Below, piece by piece: positions 7,687 through 16,482 of a DNA stretch of 64,000 bases. Both the position numbers and the translations under genes were made by a program. Source of the stretch: Conexibacter woesei DSM 14684 (GTDB lineage Bacteria; Actinomycetota; Thermoleophilia; Solirubrobacterales; Solirubrobacteraceae); contig NC_013739.1 in the NCBI RefSeq assembly GCF_000025265.1, positions 372,001-436,000 on the forward strand, given 5' to 3'. The notes under the pieces were generated by a model. That model did not search any database, was not told where the DNA came from, and saw only the letters and a list, made by a program, of their open reading frames with translations. How positions within the stretch are numbered: position 1 is the stretch's first letter; each line of letters opens with the position of its first letter.

Positions 7687-8874
7687 GTGAAGATCACCGA
7701 GGTCGACGCCTTCTACCTGGCGATGCCCGACATCGCGGCGACCGCCGACGGCACGCAGGACACGTTCCTCGTGCGGCTGCGCACCGACACCGGCCTGGAG
7801 GGGTGGGGCGAGTCCGACGCCTCGCCGCTCGTCTCGCTCGCCTGCTACTGCTGCCCGCCGTCGCACGCGAACATCGTCAACCTGCGCAGCTCGCTGCTCG
7901 GCGCGCCGCTCGACTCGGTCGAGGACCTCCGCCGCGTCCGCGGCCGCGCGCTGCGTGGCGCGCTCGACATCCAGCACGTCCACCACGCCTTCAGCGCCGC
8001 CGACATCGCGCTGTGGGACCTGCTCGGCAAGCGGCTCGACGCACCCGTCTGGGCGCTGCTCGACGGCGACGGCGCACGTGCGTTCCCGAAGCGCCCGTAC
8101 GCATCGGTCCTGTTCGGCGACACGCCGCGGGAGACCGAGGCGCGCGCCGCGCAGCAGCGCGCCGCCGGCTTCGACGCGGCGAAGTTCGGCTGGGGGCCGA
8201 TCGGCCGCGACGGCCGCGCCGCTGACGTCGCGCTCGTCGCCGCTGCCCGCGCCGGGCTGAGCGACGACGCGCTGCTGCTGGTCGACGCCGGCTGGGCGTG
8301 GGGCGAGGACGCCGCGACCGCCGCGCAGCGCGCGGCCGACTTCGCCGAGCACGGCGTCGGCTGGCTGGAGGAGCCGCTGCTGCCGGAGGCGATCGAGGCG
8401 TACCGCGAGCTGGCGGCGCGCATGCCGGCGGTCCCGATCGCGGCCGGCGAGAGCAGCGGCCGCTTCCGCGACGCGCAGGACTTCATCGCCAACGGCGGCG
8501 TCGACACGATCCAGATCGACGCCGGCCGGATCGGCGGCATCACGCCCGCGCACGCCGTCCGCCGGCTCGCCGAGCGGAGCGCGACGCCGTACGTCAACCA
8601 CACCTTCAAGTCCCACCTCAGCCTCGCCGCGGCGCTGCACGTCTTCGCCGCGGCCGAGCGCTGCGAGCTGCTGGAGTACGTCGTCGGCGGCGCGCCGCTG
8701 GCGCAGGAGCTGGTGCGCGACCCGCTCGAGCGCCGCGCCGACGGCACGGTGGTCGCGCCCGAGCGGCCCGGCCTCGGCGTCACGGTCGACGTCGAGACCG
8801 TGCGGCGGTACCTGAGACCGGTCCGCATCAGCGTCGGCGGGCGCGAGCTGGAGGTCGGCGACCAGCAGCCGTGA
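7687..8874 (+). CDS. enolase-superfamily (MR/MLE) sugar-acid dehydratase-like enzyme
   Basis: 395 residues from GTG 7687, placed by an AAGGAG site 6 bp upstream and by the family opening VKITEVDAFYLAMPD. Metal ligands are visible at Asp200 (LLVDAGWAWG), Glu228/229 (WLEEP) and Glu255 (AAGESSGRF). Catalytic candidates are Lys166 in AAKFGWGPIG, Asp278 in IQIDAGRIGG and His305 in VNHTFKSH. Members abstract the alpha proton of a carboxylate; most bacterial ones dehydrate sugar acids. Beside a glycosidase, an SDR and a sugar importer, a sugar-acid dehydratase role is likely, but an epimerase or racemase cannot be excluded. Confidence 0.88.
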   Translation: MKITEVDAFYLAMPDIAATADGTQDTFLVRLRTDTGLEGWGESDASPLVSLACYCCPPSHANIVNLRSSLLGAPLDSVEDLRRVRGRALRGALDIQHVHHAFSAADIALWDLLGKRLDAPVWALLDGDGARAFPKRPYASVLFGDTPRETEARAAQQRAAGFDAAKFGWGPIGRDGRAADVALVAAARAGLSDDALLLVDAGWAWGEDAATAAQRAADFAEHGVGWLEEPLLPEAIEAYRELAARMPAVPIAAGESSGRFRDAQDFIANGGVDTIQIDAGRIGGITPAHAVRRLAERSATPYVNHTFKSHLSLAAALHVFAAAERCELLEYVVGGAPLAQELVRDPLERRADGTVVAPERPGLGVTVDVETVRRYLRPVRISVGGRELEVGDQQP

Positions 8875-8898
8875 CCGCAGCCGTGACCGCGGCGCCGC

Positions 8899-9651
8899 TC
8901 AGAACGTCGCGGTCAGGCCGCCGTCGACCGTGATCACCTGCCCCGTCAGGTACGTGTTCGCCGGGCTCGCCAGCCAGGCCGCGTGGACGGCGACCTCCGC
9001 CGGCTGCGCGGCCCGCCCGAGCGGCAGCTTGCCGTGCTCGACGTAGATCGAACGGAACGGCTCGGTCTCCAGCTCGTGGACGCCGTCGACCGCGCCCATC
9101 GCGGTGTCGACGAAGCCGGGCGCGAGCGCGTTCGCGAGCACGCCGCTGCGCGCCAGCTCGACCGCGAGCGTGCGCGTCGCCTGGTTGAGGCCGGCCTTCG
9201 CGACGTCGTAGGCGAGCGAGCCGGGCTCGCCGTACTCGCCGTGGACCGAGCTGACGTTGACGATCCGCCCCCAGCCGCGCTGCGCCATCGCCGGCACGAG
9301 CGCGGTCATCAGCGCGACGGGCGCGCGCAGGTTGACCGCGAGCACGCGCTCGTAGTCGGCCATCGAGAAGCCGAGCAGCGGCGTCGCGATCGAGACGGCG
9401 GCGTTGTTGACGAGCACGTCGACGTCGCCGAGGTCGGCGGGGACGGCGCGCAGCAACGCGTCGAGCTGGTCGGGCTCGCCGAGGTCGCAGACGTATGAGG
9501 CGCCGTGCTCCAGCTCCGGCGACGCGACCGTCGCGACGGACGCGACGCGCGCGCCGGCGCCGGCCAGCCGCTCCGCGATCGCGCGGCCGATCCCGCGGCT
9601 GGCGCCGGTCACGAGCGCGACGCGGCCGGCCAGCTCTCCCGTGCCGCTCAT
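8899..9651 (-). CDS. SDR-family NAD(P)-dependent oxidoreductase
   Basis: 250 residues from ATG 9649-9651, whose ATGA overlaps the IclR stop codon by 4 bp, so it is cotranscribed behind the regulator. The Rossmann motif TGASRGIGRAIAERL (near residue 15), VNNAA (near 85), the catalytic Ser in IVNVSSVHGEYG, YDVAK (Tyr/Lys) and the C-terminal TGQVITVDGGLTATF are all present, as in classical FabG-type reductases. The context (dehydratase, glycosidase, sugar importer) suggests oxidation or reduction of a sugar or keto-acid intermediate. Confidence 0.92.
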   Translation of the reverse strand: MSGTGELAGRVALVTGASRGIGRAIAERLAGAGARVASVATVASPELEHGASYVCDLGEPDQLDALLRAVPADLGDVDVLVNNAAVSIATPLLGFSMADYERVLAVNLRAPVALMTALVPAMAQRGWGRIVNVSSVHGEYGEPGSLAYDVAKAGLNQATRTLAVELARSGVLANALAPGFVDTAMGAVDGVHELETEPFRSIYVEHGKLPLGRAAQPAEVAVHAAWLASPANTYLTGQVITVDGGLTATF

Positions 9652-10454
9652 CGCGTCACGCGCCCGAGGTGGCGGTGGATGATCGCGCGCATCGCCTCGG
9701 CGCTGGCGGCGAGGTCGTCGAGCGTCATGCGGTTGAGCACCGCCGCGATGCTGATCGCGCCGGAGGCGATCGACGGCGACGCGAGGAAGACCGGGAAGGC
9801 GATGCAGTTGACGCCCAGCTCGTTCTCCTCGCCGTCGAGCGCGTAGCCGCGCTCGTCGGTCTCGCGCAGCGACGCGATCAGCTGCTGTGGGTTGACGATC
9901 GTCGACGGCGTCACCGGCTGCGCGTCGGCCGGGACGAACCGCTCGAGGAACCCGAGCGGGTCGTCGGCCGGCAGCCGGCTGGCGAGCAGCGCCTTGCCGA
10001 GCGCGGTGCTCCACGCCGGGTTGCGGCCGCCGATGATCGACGTCATCTGCACGCGCTGGCCACGCGGCGTCACCTTCGCCTGGTAGACGACCTCCTGCCC
10101 GTCGAGCTCGGCGTAGTGGGTCGTCTCGCCGTACGTCTCGGACAGCTCCTGCAGGCACGGCATCACGAGCACCTGCTCCTGGCGCGCCTCCTGGTGCTCG
10201 TAGGCGAGCCGCACGAACTCCGAGCCGAGCACGTAGTGGCCCGACTGCGGGTGGTGGGCGAGCCCGCTGCGCTCGAGGATCGCGAGCGCGCGGTGGACGC
10301 TCGACTTGGGGTAGCCGAGCTCGCGCGAGAGGTCGTCGAGGCTCACGCCGTAGGGGTGCGCGGCGAGCGACTTGAGGATCTCGAGCGTCCGCTCGGCGCC
10401 TCTCGCCTGACTGCCGTCGACTTGACGTTTCTCACCACCGGTGGAAGAGTGCAT
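9648..10454 (-). CDS. IclR-family transcriptional regulator
   Basis: 268 residues from ATG 10452-10454 (MHSSTGGEKRQVDGSQ). An upstream in-frame start at 10496 would place the operator inside the gene, so it was rejected. An N-terminal winged HTH (RTLEILKSLAAHPYGVSLDDLSREL region, residues ~18-80) is followed by the IclR effector domain with VIIGGRNPAW-type motifs, EENELGVNCIAFPVF near 210 and the terminal GAISIAAV. These proteins bind small carboxylates or sugar acids. It is divergent from the ABC importer and overlaps the SDR gene. A palindrome in its promoter recurs at the GH5/dehydratase promoter, which points to control of the whole locus. Confidence 0.93.
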   Translation of the reverse strand: MHSSTGGEKRQVDGSQARGAERTLEILKSLAAHPYGVSLDDLSRELGYPKSSVHRALAILERSGLAHHPQSGHYVLGSEFVRLAYEHQEARQEQVLVMPCLQELSETYGETTHYAELDGQEVVYQAKVTPRGQRVQMTSIIGGRNPAWSTALGKALLASRLPADDPLGFLERFVPADAQPVTPSTIVNPQQLIASLRETDERGYALDGEENELGVNCIAFPVFLASPSIASGAISIAAVLNRMTLDDLAASAEAMRAIIHRHLGRVTR

Positions 10455-10474
10455 TCCGCAATAGTAGAACATCC

Positions 10475-10489
10475 TTCCGATAATTGGAA
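10475..10489. promoter_or_regulatory. putative IclR operator (IclR / ABC-importer divergent promoter)
   Basis: TTCCGATAATTGGAA lies 20 bp upstream of the IclR start and 27 bp upstream of the lipoprotein gene. Its reverse complement matches operator 1 at 7586-7600 in 13 of 15 positions. A weaker half-similar element, TTCCGCAATAG, starts at 10454. Confidence 0.7.
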
Positions 10490-10516
10490 TCCCCAATTCG
10501 GACGAGAAGAGGAAGC

Positions 10517-11893
10517 ATGTGGTGTAAGAGGCTGTTTGCGAGAGCCGTGCTTGCGGCGCTCACGGCGTCCGCGGTCGCGTTGACGGCGTGCGGAGGCGGG
10601 TCGTCCTCTGCGGACGACAAGAGATCGACGGGCGCCGACTTCCCGACCGGCAAGACGATCCCGAGCGACCCCGTCGAGCTGACGATGTGGTGGTGGGGAG
10701 ACCAGGAGGCGGCGGGCGCCAGAAGATGGCTCGCCGAGACCGTGCAGGCGTACGAGGCCGAGCACCCCAACGTCACGATCAAGACGGTCCTGCAGACGAC
10801 CGACAGCCTCGTGCCGGCGTTCAACACCGCCGCGGCCGCGAGAAGAGGTCCGGACATCCAGTTCTTCTGGGGCGGGATCAACTCGCTGGAGCCGGCCTGG
10901 CGCGGCTACATCCGGCCGATCTCGAAGTACATCCCGAGAGACGAGCTGGCGCACTACGTCAACGCCGAGGAGGACACGTTCGACGGCGAGGTCTGGACGA
11001 TGCCGTGGTACGTCCAGCCGTCGTTCCCCGTGCTCTATCGCAAGGACGTGCTGAGAAGCGCCGGCGTCGAACCGCCCGAGACGTTCGACGAGCTGCTGGC
11101 CGCGTGCGACGCGCTCGTCGCGAGAGGGATCACGCCGATCAGCGGCGGCCTCAAGGACGGCTTCTTCGCCGGCTGGCTGTACTCGATGCTCGGCAACCAG
11201 AACGTCTCCGCCGGCGACGTGCTCGCGGCGGTCGCCGGCGAGCAGAGATTCGACGACGAGCGGCAGGCGGCGTGGTGGAGAGCGCTCCAGGCGCTGCGCG
11301 ACAGAAGATGCTTCAACGACGACATCAACTCGCTGCAGCTCTACCAGGGCCAGCAGAGATGGAGCGACGGCAAGGCCGCGATGACGGTCACCGCCGGCTC
11401 CGACGTGCGCAAGTTCGTCGAGTCGGTCGGCGTCGACAAGGTCGGCCTGATGCCAATGCCGAGATGGGCCGACGGCGAGTACGCCGGCAAGCTCGGATCG
11501 ACCTCGCAGACGCTCGGCATCACCTCGACGACGAAGTACCCGCAGGTGGCGGCCGACTTCCTCAGATTCATGCACACGCCCGACCGGATGAACTCGTTCT
11601 TCAGAACGACCGGCGCGATCCCGGCCGACGACCGCTTCGACGGCGCGCAGATCGAGCTGCCCCAGCTGAAGCAGATCTTCGACTACACGAAGGAGTTCTC
11701 GCCCTACCTCGAGGACTTCATCCCGACCGAGCTGGACGCGAAGGGCATGTTCTCGCAGGTGCAGCTGCTGATGGGCGGCAACGCCGACGCCGACGAGGCC
11801 GCGGAGGCGATCGAGCAGCTCGCGCAGCGGCTGCGGACGACGCGACCGGATGAGAGAGAGAACTTCGCGAAGTGGGCCGCGTCGTACAGATGA
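10517..11893 (+). CDS. sugar ABC transporter substrate-binding lipoprotein
   Basis: 458 residues from ATG 10517 with a GAAGAGGAAG ribosome site. The signal peptide ends in a lipobox (ALTAC, Cys23), so the protein is membrane-anchored. The body is a family-1 solute-binding protein: ELTMWWWGDQEAAGARRW at the mature start, PDIQFFWGGIN near 115, and aromatic-rich hinge segments. The first gene of the importer operon, it would capture an oligosaccharide or sugar acid. Arg codon use is striking: by eye, 19 of 31 arginines are AGA, including three AGA-AGA pairs, whereas the neighbouring permease genes mostly use CGC/CGG. TTT and TGT also occur in the first ten codons. Confidence 0.93.
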   Translation: MWCKRLFARAVLAALTASAVALTACGGGSSSADDKRSTGADFPTGKTIPSDPVELTMWWWGDQEAAGARRWLAETVQAYEAEHPNVTIKTVLQTTDSLVPAFNTAAAARRGPDIQFFWGGINSLEPAWRGYIRPISKYIPRDELAHYVNAEEDTFDGEVWTMPWYVQPSFPVLYRKDVLRSAGVEPPETFDELLAACDALVARGITPISGGLKDGFFAGWLYSMLGNQNVSAGDVLAAVAGEQRFDDERQAAWWRALQALRDRRCFNDDINSLQLYQGQQRWSDGKAAMTVTAGSDVRKFVESVGVDKVGLMPMPRWADGEYAGKLGSTSQTLGITSTTKYPQVAADFLRFMHTPDRMNSFFRTTGAIPADDRFDGAQIELPQLKQIFDYTKEFSPYLEDFIPTELDAKGMFSQVQLLMGGNADADEAAEAIEQLAQRLRTTRPDERENFAKWAASYR

Positions 11894-12765
11894 GCGCGCG
11901 CATCCGCCGCACGTGGGAGCCGCTGGCGTGGATCGCGCCGGCGCTCGCCGTCGTGCTCTGCATCTTCGTCTACGGGCTCGTCTCGCTCGTCGACATGGCG
12001 ACGCACCTGCAGGGCAGATTCGTCGGGATCGACAACCTCGAGCTGACGTTCGAGGACCCGGCCTTCCGCACGGCCCTCGGCCACAACGTGCGGCTGCTGC
12101 TCGCGGTCCCGATCCTGATCGTGCTGTCGTCGCTGATCGCGATCCTGCTGTTCGAGGCGGTGCGCGGCTGGCGCTGGCACCGCGCCGTCGTCTTCCTCCC
12201 GTACGTGCTGCCGATCCCCGTGATCGGCGTCGTCTTCGGGCTGCTGCTGACGCTCGACGGGCCGATCAACACCGCGCTGCGGTCGGTCGGCCTCGGCGGA
12301 CTCGCGCACGACTGGCTCGGGCAGCCGAGCTGGTCGCTGTGGACGCTGACCGCCGTGATCGTCTGGAAGGAGCTGGGCTTCGGCGTCATCCTGCTGCTCG
12401 CGCGGCTGATGTCGCTCTCCAGCGAGACGTTCGAGGCGGCGCGGCTCGACGGCGCGCGCTTCTGGAGACTGCACACGCGCATCACCCTGCCGCAGCTCGG
12501 GAGCGTGATCGCCTTCTACGCGGTGACGGAGGCGATCACGATGGTCTCGTGGGTCTTCAACTACGTCTACGTGATCTCCAACGGCACCGGCGGTCCGGGC
12601 GACGCGACCCAGGTCGCCGAGCTGTACATCTACCAGACCGCATTCCAGTTCAACGCGCGTGAGCTGGCGGCCGCCGCCGCGCTGCTGCTGTTCGCCGCGA
12701 CGTTCGTGCTGATCCTGATCTTCTTCCGCATCCAGCACCGGCGGAAGGGCGACGCCCATGCCTAG
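11890..12765 (+). CDS. sugar ABC transporter permease (MalF/UgpA-like)
   Basis: 291 residues from ATG 11890, overlapping the lipoprotein stop by 4 bp (ATGA). Six hydrophobic segments are visible, the first at residues ~12-35 (AWIAPALAVVLCIFVYGLV). The EAA loop that docks on the ATPase reads ETFEAARLDGARFWRLHTRITLP near residue 185. It forms the translocation path together with the next permease. Starts further upstream (11872) are possible but lie inside the preceding gene. Confidence 0.95.
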   Translation: MSARIRRTWEPLAWIAPALAVVLCIFVYGLVSLVDMATHLQGRFVGIDNLELTFEDPAFRTALGHNVRLLLAVPILIVLSSLIAILLFEAVRGWRWHRAVVFLPYVLPIPVIGVVFGLLLTLDGPINTALRSVGLGGLAHDWLGQPSWSLWTLTAVIVWKELGFGVILLLARLMSLSSETFEAARLDGARFWRLHTRITLPQLGSVIAFYAVTEAITMVSWVFNYVYVISNGTGGPGDATQVAELYIYQTAFQFNARELAAAAALLLFAATFVLILIFFRIQHRRKGDAHA

Positions 12766-13582
12766 GCTGCTGCGTGCCGCGCCGCGCCACATCGTCCTGT
12801 GGGTCGTCTCGCTGTCGGCCCTGCTGCCGTTCTACGTGATGGTGACGGCCGCGTTCAAGACGCAGAAGGACTTCCGTCAGCACCCGTTCTCGCTGCCGAC
12901 CTCGCCGACGCTCGACGCGTTCGACGCGGCGCTCTCCGACGATTTCGTCAGATGGGTGCTGAACTCGCTCATCCTCACCGTCGGAAGCGTCACCGTGACG
13001 CTCGCGCTCGCCGCGTTCGCGGCATGGGGCTTCGCGCAGTGGCAGTTCAAGGGCCGAGACACATTGCTGGCGGCGCTCGTCTCGCTGATGGTCGTACCGC
13101 CGGTCGTGCTCGTGATCCCGCTCTTCAAGGCGGGCAGCGACCTCGGCCTGATCGGCACCTACCAGCTCGCGATCGCGATCTACGTCGGCTTCATGCTGCC
13201 GTTCTCGATCTACATGCTGACGAATTACTTCCGCACGATCCCGAAGGCGCTGATCGAGGCGGCGGTGATGGACGGCGCCAGCTCGTTCGGGGTCTTCCGC
13301 ACGGTCGTGCTGCCGCTCGCGGCGGCGCCGCTGATCACGCTCGGCGTCGTCAACGTGCTGTGGGTCTGGAACGAGCTGCTGATCGCGCTCGTCTTCCTCA
13401 ACGACGACGACCACCGCACGCTGATGGTCGGCATCACCGGCTTCCAGAGCCGCAACAGCCTTGACGTGCCGACGATCATGGCCGGCCTCACGCTCGCATC
13501 GCTGCCGATCGTGACGCTGTACGTCTTCGGGCAGCGCTTCTTCGTCCGCGGCCTCGTCGCGGGTGCGATCAAGGGAGAGTAG
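12758..13582 (+). CDS. sugar ABC transporter permease (MalG/UgpE-like)
   Basis: 274 residues from ATG 12758, overlapping the previous gene by 8 bp. Six hydrophobic segments are visible. The N-terminal ALLPFYVMVTAAFKTQKDF is the usual MalG-type opening. The EAA loop reads PKALIEAAVMDGASSFGVFRTVVLP (residues ~161-186), and the C-terminal QRFFVRGLVAGAIKGE is the classic end of carbohydrate permeases. It partners with the upstream permease and the downstream ATPase. Confidence 0.95.
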   Translation: MPRLLRAAPRHIVLWVVSLSALLPFYVMVTAAFKTQKDFRQHPFSLPTSPTLDAFDAALSDDFVRWVLNSLILTVGSVTVTLALAAFAAWGFAQWQFKGRDTLLAALVSLMVVPPVVLVIPLFKAGSDLGLIGTYQLAIAIYVGFMLPFSIYMLTNYFRTIPKALIEAAVMDGASSFGVFRTVVLPLAAAPLITLGVVNVLWVWNELLIALVFLNDDDHRTLMVGITGFQSRNSLDVPTIMAGLTLASLPIVTLYVFGQRFFVRGLVAGAIKGE

Positions 13583-13590
13583 GACCACCG

Positions 13591-14718
<1,128 letters not shown>

Positions 14719-14735
14719 GGTGCGCGCGCGCTGGC

Positions 14736-14810
14736 GGGCGGCGGCTGACGGGCAGGCGGCGACGCGGGCGGCGGCTGACGCGGCGGCGGCTGACGCGGCG
14801 GCGGCTGACG
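14736..14810. repeat. five tandem 15-bp units
   Basis: Units of the form GGCGGCGGCTGACGC repeat with a strict 15-bp period: three near-identical copies (14766-14810), one exact match at 14736-14750 and one degenerate copy between. They fill most of the 130 bp between the ATPase gene and the phosphodiester glycosidase gene. The unit contains in-frame TGA and is not coding. Confidence 0.75.
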
Positions 14811-14848
14811 GCGAGGTCGTCGCGGGTCGGCCGTAGACTGCCCGCGCG

Positions 14849-15598
14849 ATGGCGGGCGAGCCGACCTACGAGCTGCTGCGCGTGCGCACGCGCGCCGGGG
14901 ACGAGACGACCGTCTACCTCGTCCGTCACCCGCGCGCGACGACCCGGCTCAGCGTCGCGTGCTTCGCCGCCCCGACGCGCCTTGACCGCTGGTGCGTCGA
15001 GAACGACCGCCCGGAGGCGATCGTCGCGGGCTTCTTCGTGCGCGACCCGCACCTGCCGCTCGGCGAGGTCCGCGTCGGCGGCGTCCCCGTCGTCCACGAG
15101 CCGGTCGCCGCGCCGTGGGCGGGACGGCGCGCGTGCGTCCACGTCGACGGCGAGATCCGGATCGCGCCGCGCGAGGAGCTGGCCGATGTGGGGGGAGGCG
15201 ACCTCGTCCAGGCCGGCCCGCTGCTCGTGCGCGACGGGACGGCCGCGATCGTCGACGGGGAGGATCGCGAGGGCTTCTCGGCGGGCGCGTCGCAGTTCGA
15301 CTCCGACATCACCGCCGAGCGCCACCCGCGCTGCGCGCTCGGCGTCAGCGAGGACGAGCTGCTCGCCGTCTGCTGCGACGGTCGCCGCTCCGGCGTCGAC
15401 GCGGGCCTCGACCTCGCCGAGCTGGCGCGGCTGATGGTCTCCTTCGGCGCGCGCGAGGCGATCAACCTCGACGGCGGCGGGTCCGCGACGCTCGTCCATC
15501 GCGGCCACCTGCTGAACCGGCCGTACGCCGACCGCGATCAGCCGGCGCCGGAGTCGCGGCCGGTGATGACCGCGCTGCTGTTCGAGCGCGCGCCGTAG
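14849..15598 (+). CDS. phosphodiester glycosidase (NAGPA-like) family protein
   Basis: 249 residues from ATG 14849. The C-terminal half carries the family's hallmark AINLDGGGSATLVHRG (residues ~205-222), and RPVMTALLF closes the domain. It also has AGFFVRDPHLPLGEV near 55 and QAGPLLVRDG near 125. No signal peptide is seen, which is unusual for NAGPA-type proteins that are often secreted. The family includes the mammalian uncovering enzyme that removes GlcNAc from a phosphodiester; bacterial members probably act on wall or exopolysaccharide glycosyl-phosphates. The substrate here is unknown. The tandem repeat upstream separates it from the importer. Confidence 0.88.
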   Translation: MAGEPTYELLRVRTRAGDETTVYLVRHPRATTRLSVACFAAPTRLDRWCVENDRPEAIVAGFFVRDPHLPLGEVRVGGVPVVHEPVAAPWAGRRACVHVDGEIRIAPREELADVGGGDLVQAGPLLVRDGTAAIVDGEDREGFSAGASQFDSDITAERHPRCALGVSEDELLAVCCDGRRSGVDAGLDLAELARLMVSFGAREAINLDGGGSATLVHRGHLLNRPYADRDQPAPESRPVMTALLFERAP

Positions 15599-15608
15599 GC
15601 TCCCGCGC

Positions 15609-16409
15609 GTGAGCGCTGGCTTCACCCCATCGCACCGCGGCGGCTCCGGGCCGCCGCTCGTCTGCCTGCACGGCTTCACCGACACGTGGCGAACGTGGGA
15701 GCTGGTGCTCGACGCGCTGGAGCGCGAGCACGACGTGCTCGCGCCGACGCTCATCGGCCATGCGGGCGGACCGCCGCTGATGAACGGCGCGGTCACGGCC
15801 GAGCTGCTGGCGGACGGCGTCGAGCGCGCGATGGACGCGGCCGGCTTCGCGACCGCGCACATCGCGGGCAACTCGCTCGGCGGCTGGGTCGCGTTGCAGC
15901 TCGCCGCGCGCGGCCGCGCCGAGTCGGTCGTCGCGCTCGCGCCGGCCGGCGGCTGGGCGCGCGGCGACGACTCGTTCCGCGCGACGCTCGCCCACTTCGA
16001 GACGATGCAGGAGCAGGTCAGAGCGGCGCTGCCGCACGCGGCGTCGATCGTCGCCACGCCGCAGGGCCGGCGGCTGGCGACGCAGTTCATCACGACCAAC
16101 TGGGAGCACATCCCCGCCGACCTGATCGTCCACCAGATGCGCGGCGTCGCCGGCTGCGCGGTCCGGCCGCTGGCCGACTACGCCGCGCGCGAGGGCTACG
16201 ACCTCGACGCGGAGCGGATCGACTGCCCGGTCCGGATCGTCTGGGGCACGGCCGACAAGATCCTGGCGTGGCCGTCGACCGCCGCCCGCTTCCGCGACGA
16301 CTGGCTCCCGCACGCCGACTGGGTCGAGCTGGACGGCGTCGGCCACTGCCCCCAGCTCGACGTCCCGCTCGAGACGGCCGAGCTGATCCTCGGGTTCACG
16401 GCGCGCTGA
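15609..16409 (+). CDS. alpha/beta-fold hydrolase
   Basis: 266 residues from GTG 15609, only 10 bp after the preceding stop, so cotranscription is likely. The oxyanion-hole motif LVCLHGFTDTW lies near residue 20. The nucleophile elbow is GNSLGG with Ser89, and the catalytic Asp and His are plausible in VWGTADKILAW and LDGVGHCPQLD. A short insert with Trp/His residues forms the lid region at ~130-190. The substrate cannot be told from sequence; it could be an esterase or epoxide-hydrolase-like enzyme. Confidence 0.9.
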   Translation: MSAGFTPSHRGGSGPPLVCLHGFTDTWRTWELVLDALEREHDVLAPTLIGHAGGPPLMNGAVTAELLADGVERAMDAAGFATAHIAGNSLGGWVALQLAARGRAESVVALAPAGGWARGDDSFRATLAHFETMQEQVRAALPHAASIVATPQGRRLATQFITTNWEHIPADLIVHQMRGVAGCAVRPLADYAAREGYDLDAERIDCPVRIVWGTADKILAWPSTAARFRDDWLPHADWVELDGVGHCPQLDVPLETAELILGFTAR

Positions 16410-16430
16410 GCGGGCGGCGGGCGCGGGGCG

Positions 16431-16468
16431 GCGGCCGCTTGCGCGGTATGCGGCCGCTTGCGCGGCAT
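16431..16468. repeat. two tandem 19-bp copies upstream of dinB
   Basis: GCGGCCGCTTGCGCGG(T/C)AT occurs twice back to back (18 of 19 identical), ending 2 bp before the SOS box. A local duplication of promoter DNA. Confidence 0.75.
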
Positions 16469-16470
16469 GC

Positions 16471-16482
16471 GAACATACGTTC
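16471..16482. promoter_or_regulatory. LexA (SOS) box of dinB
   Basis: GAACATACGTTC is a perfect palindrome matching the Gram-positive/actinobacterial LexA consensus GAAC-N4-GTTC. It abuts the GTG start of the DNA polymerase IV gene, so LexA bound here would block transcription; induction by DNA damage is inferred. Confidence 0.85.
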
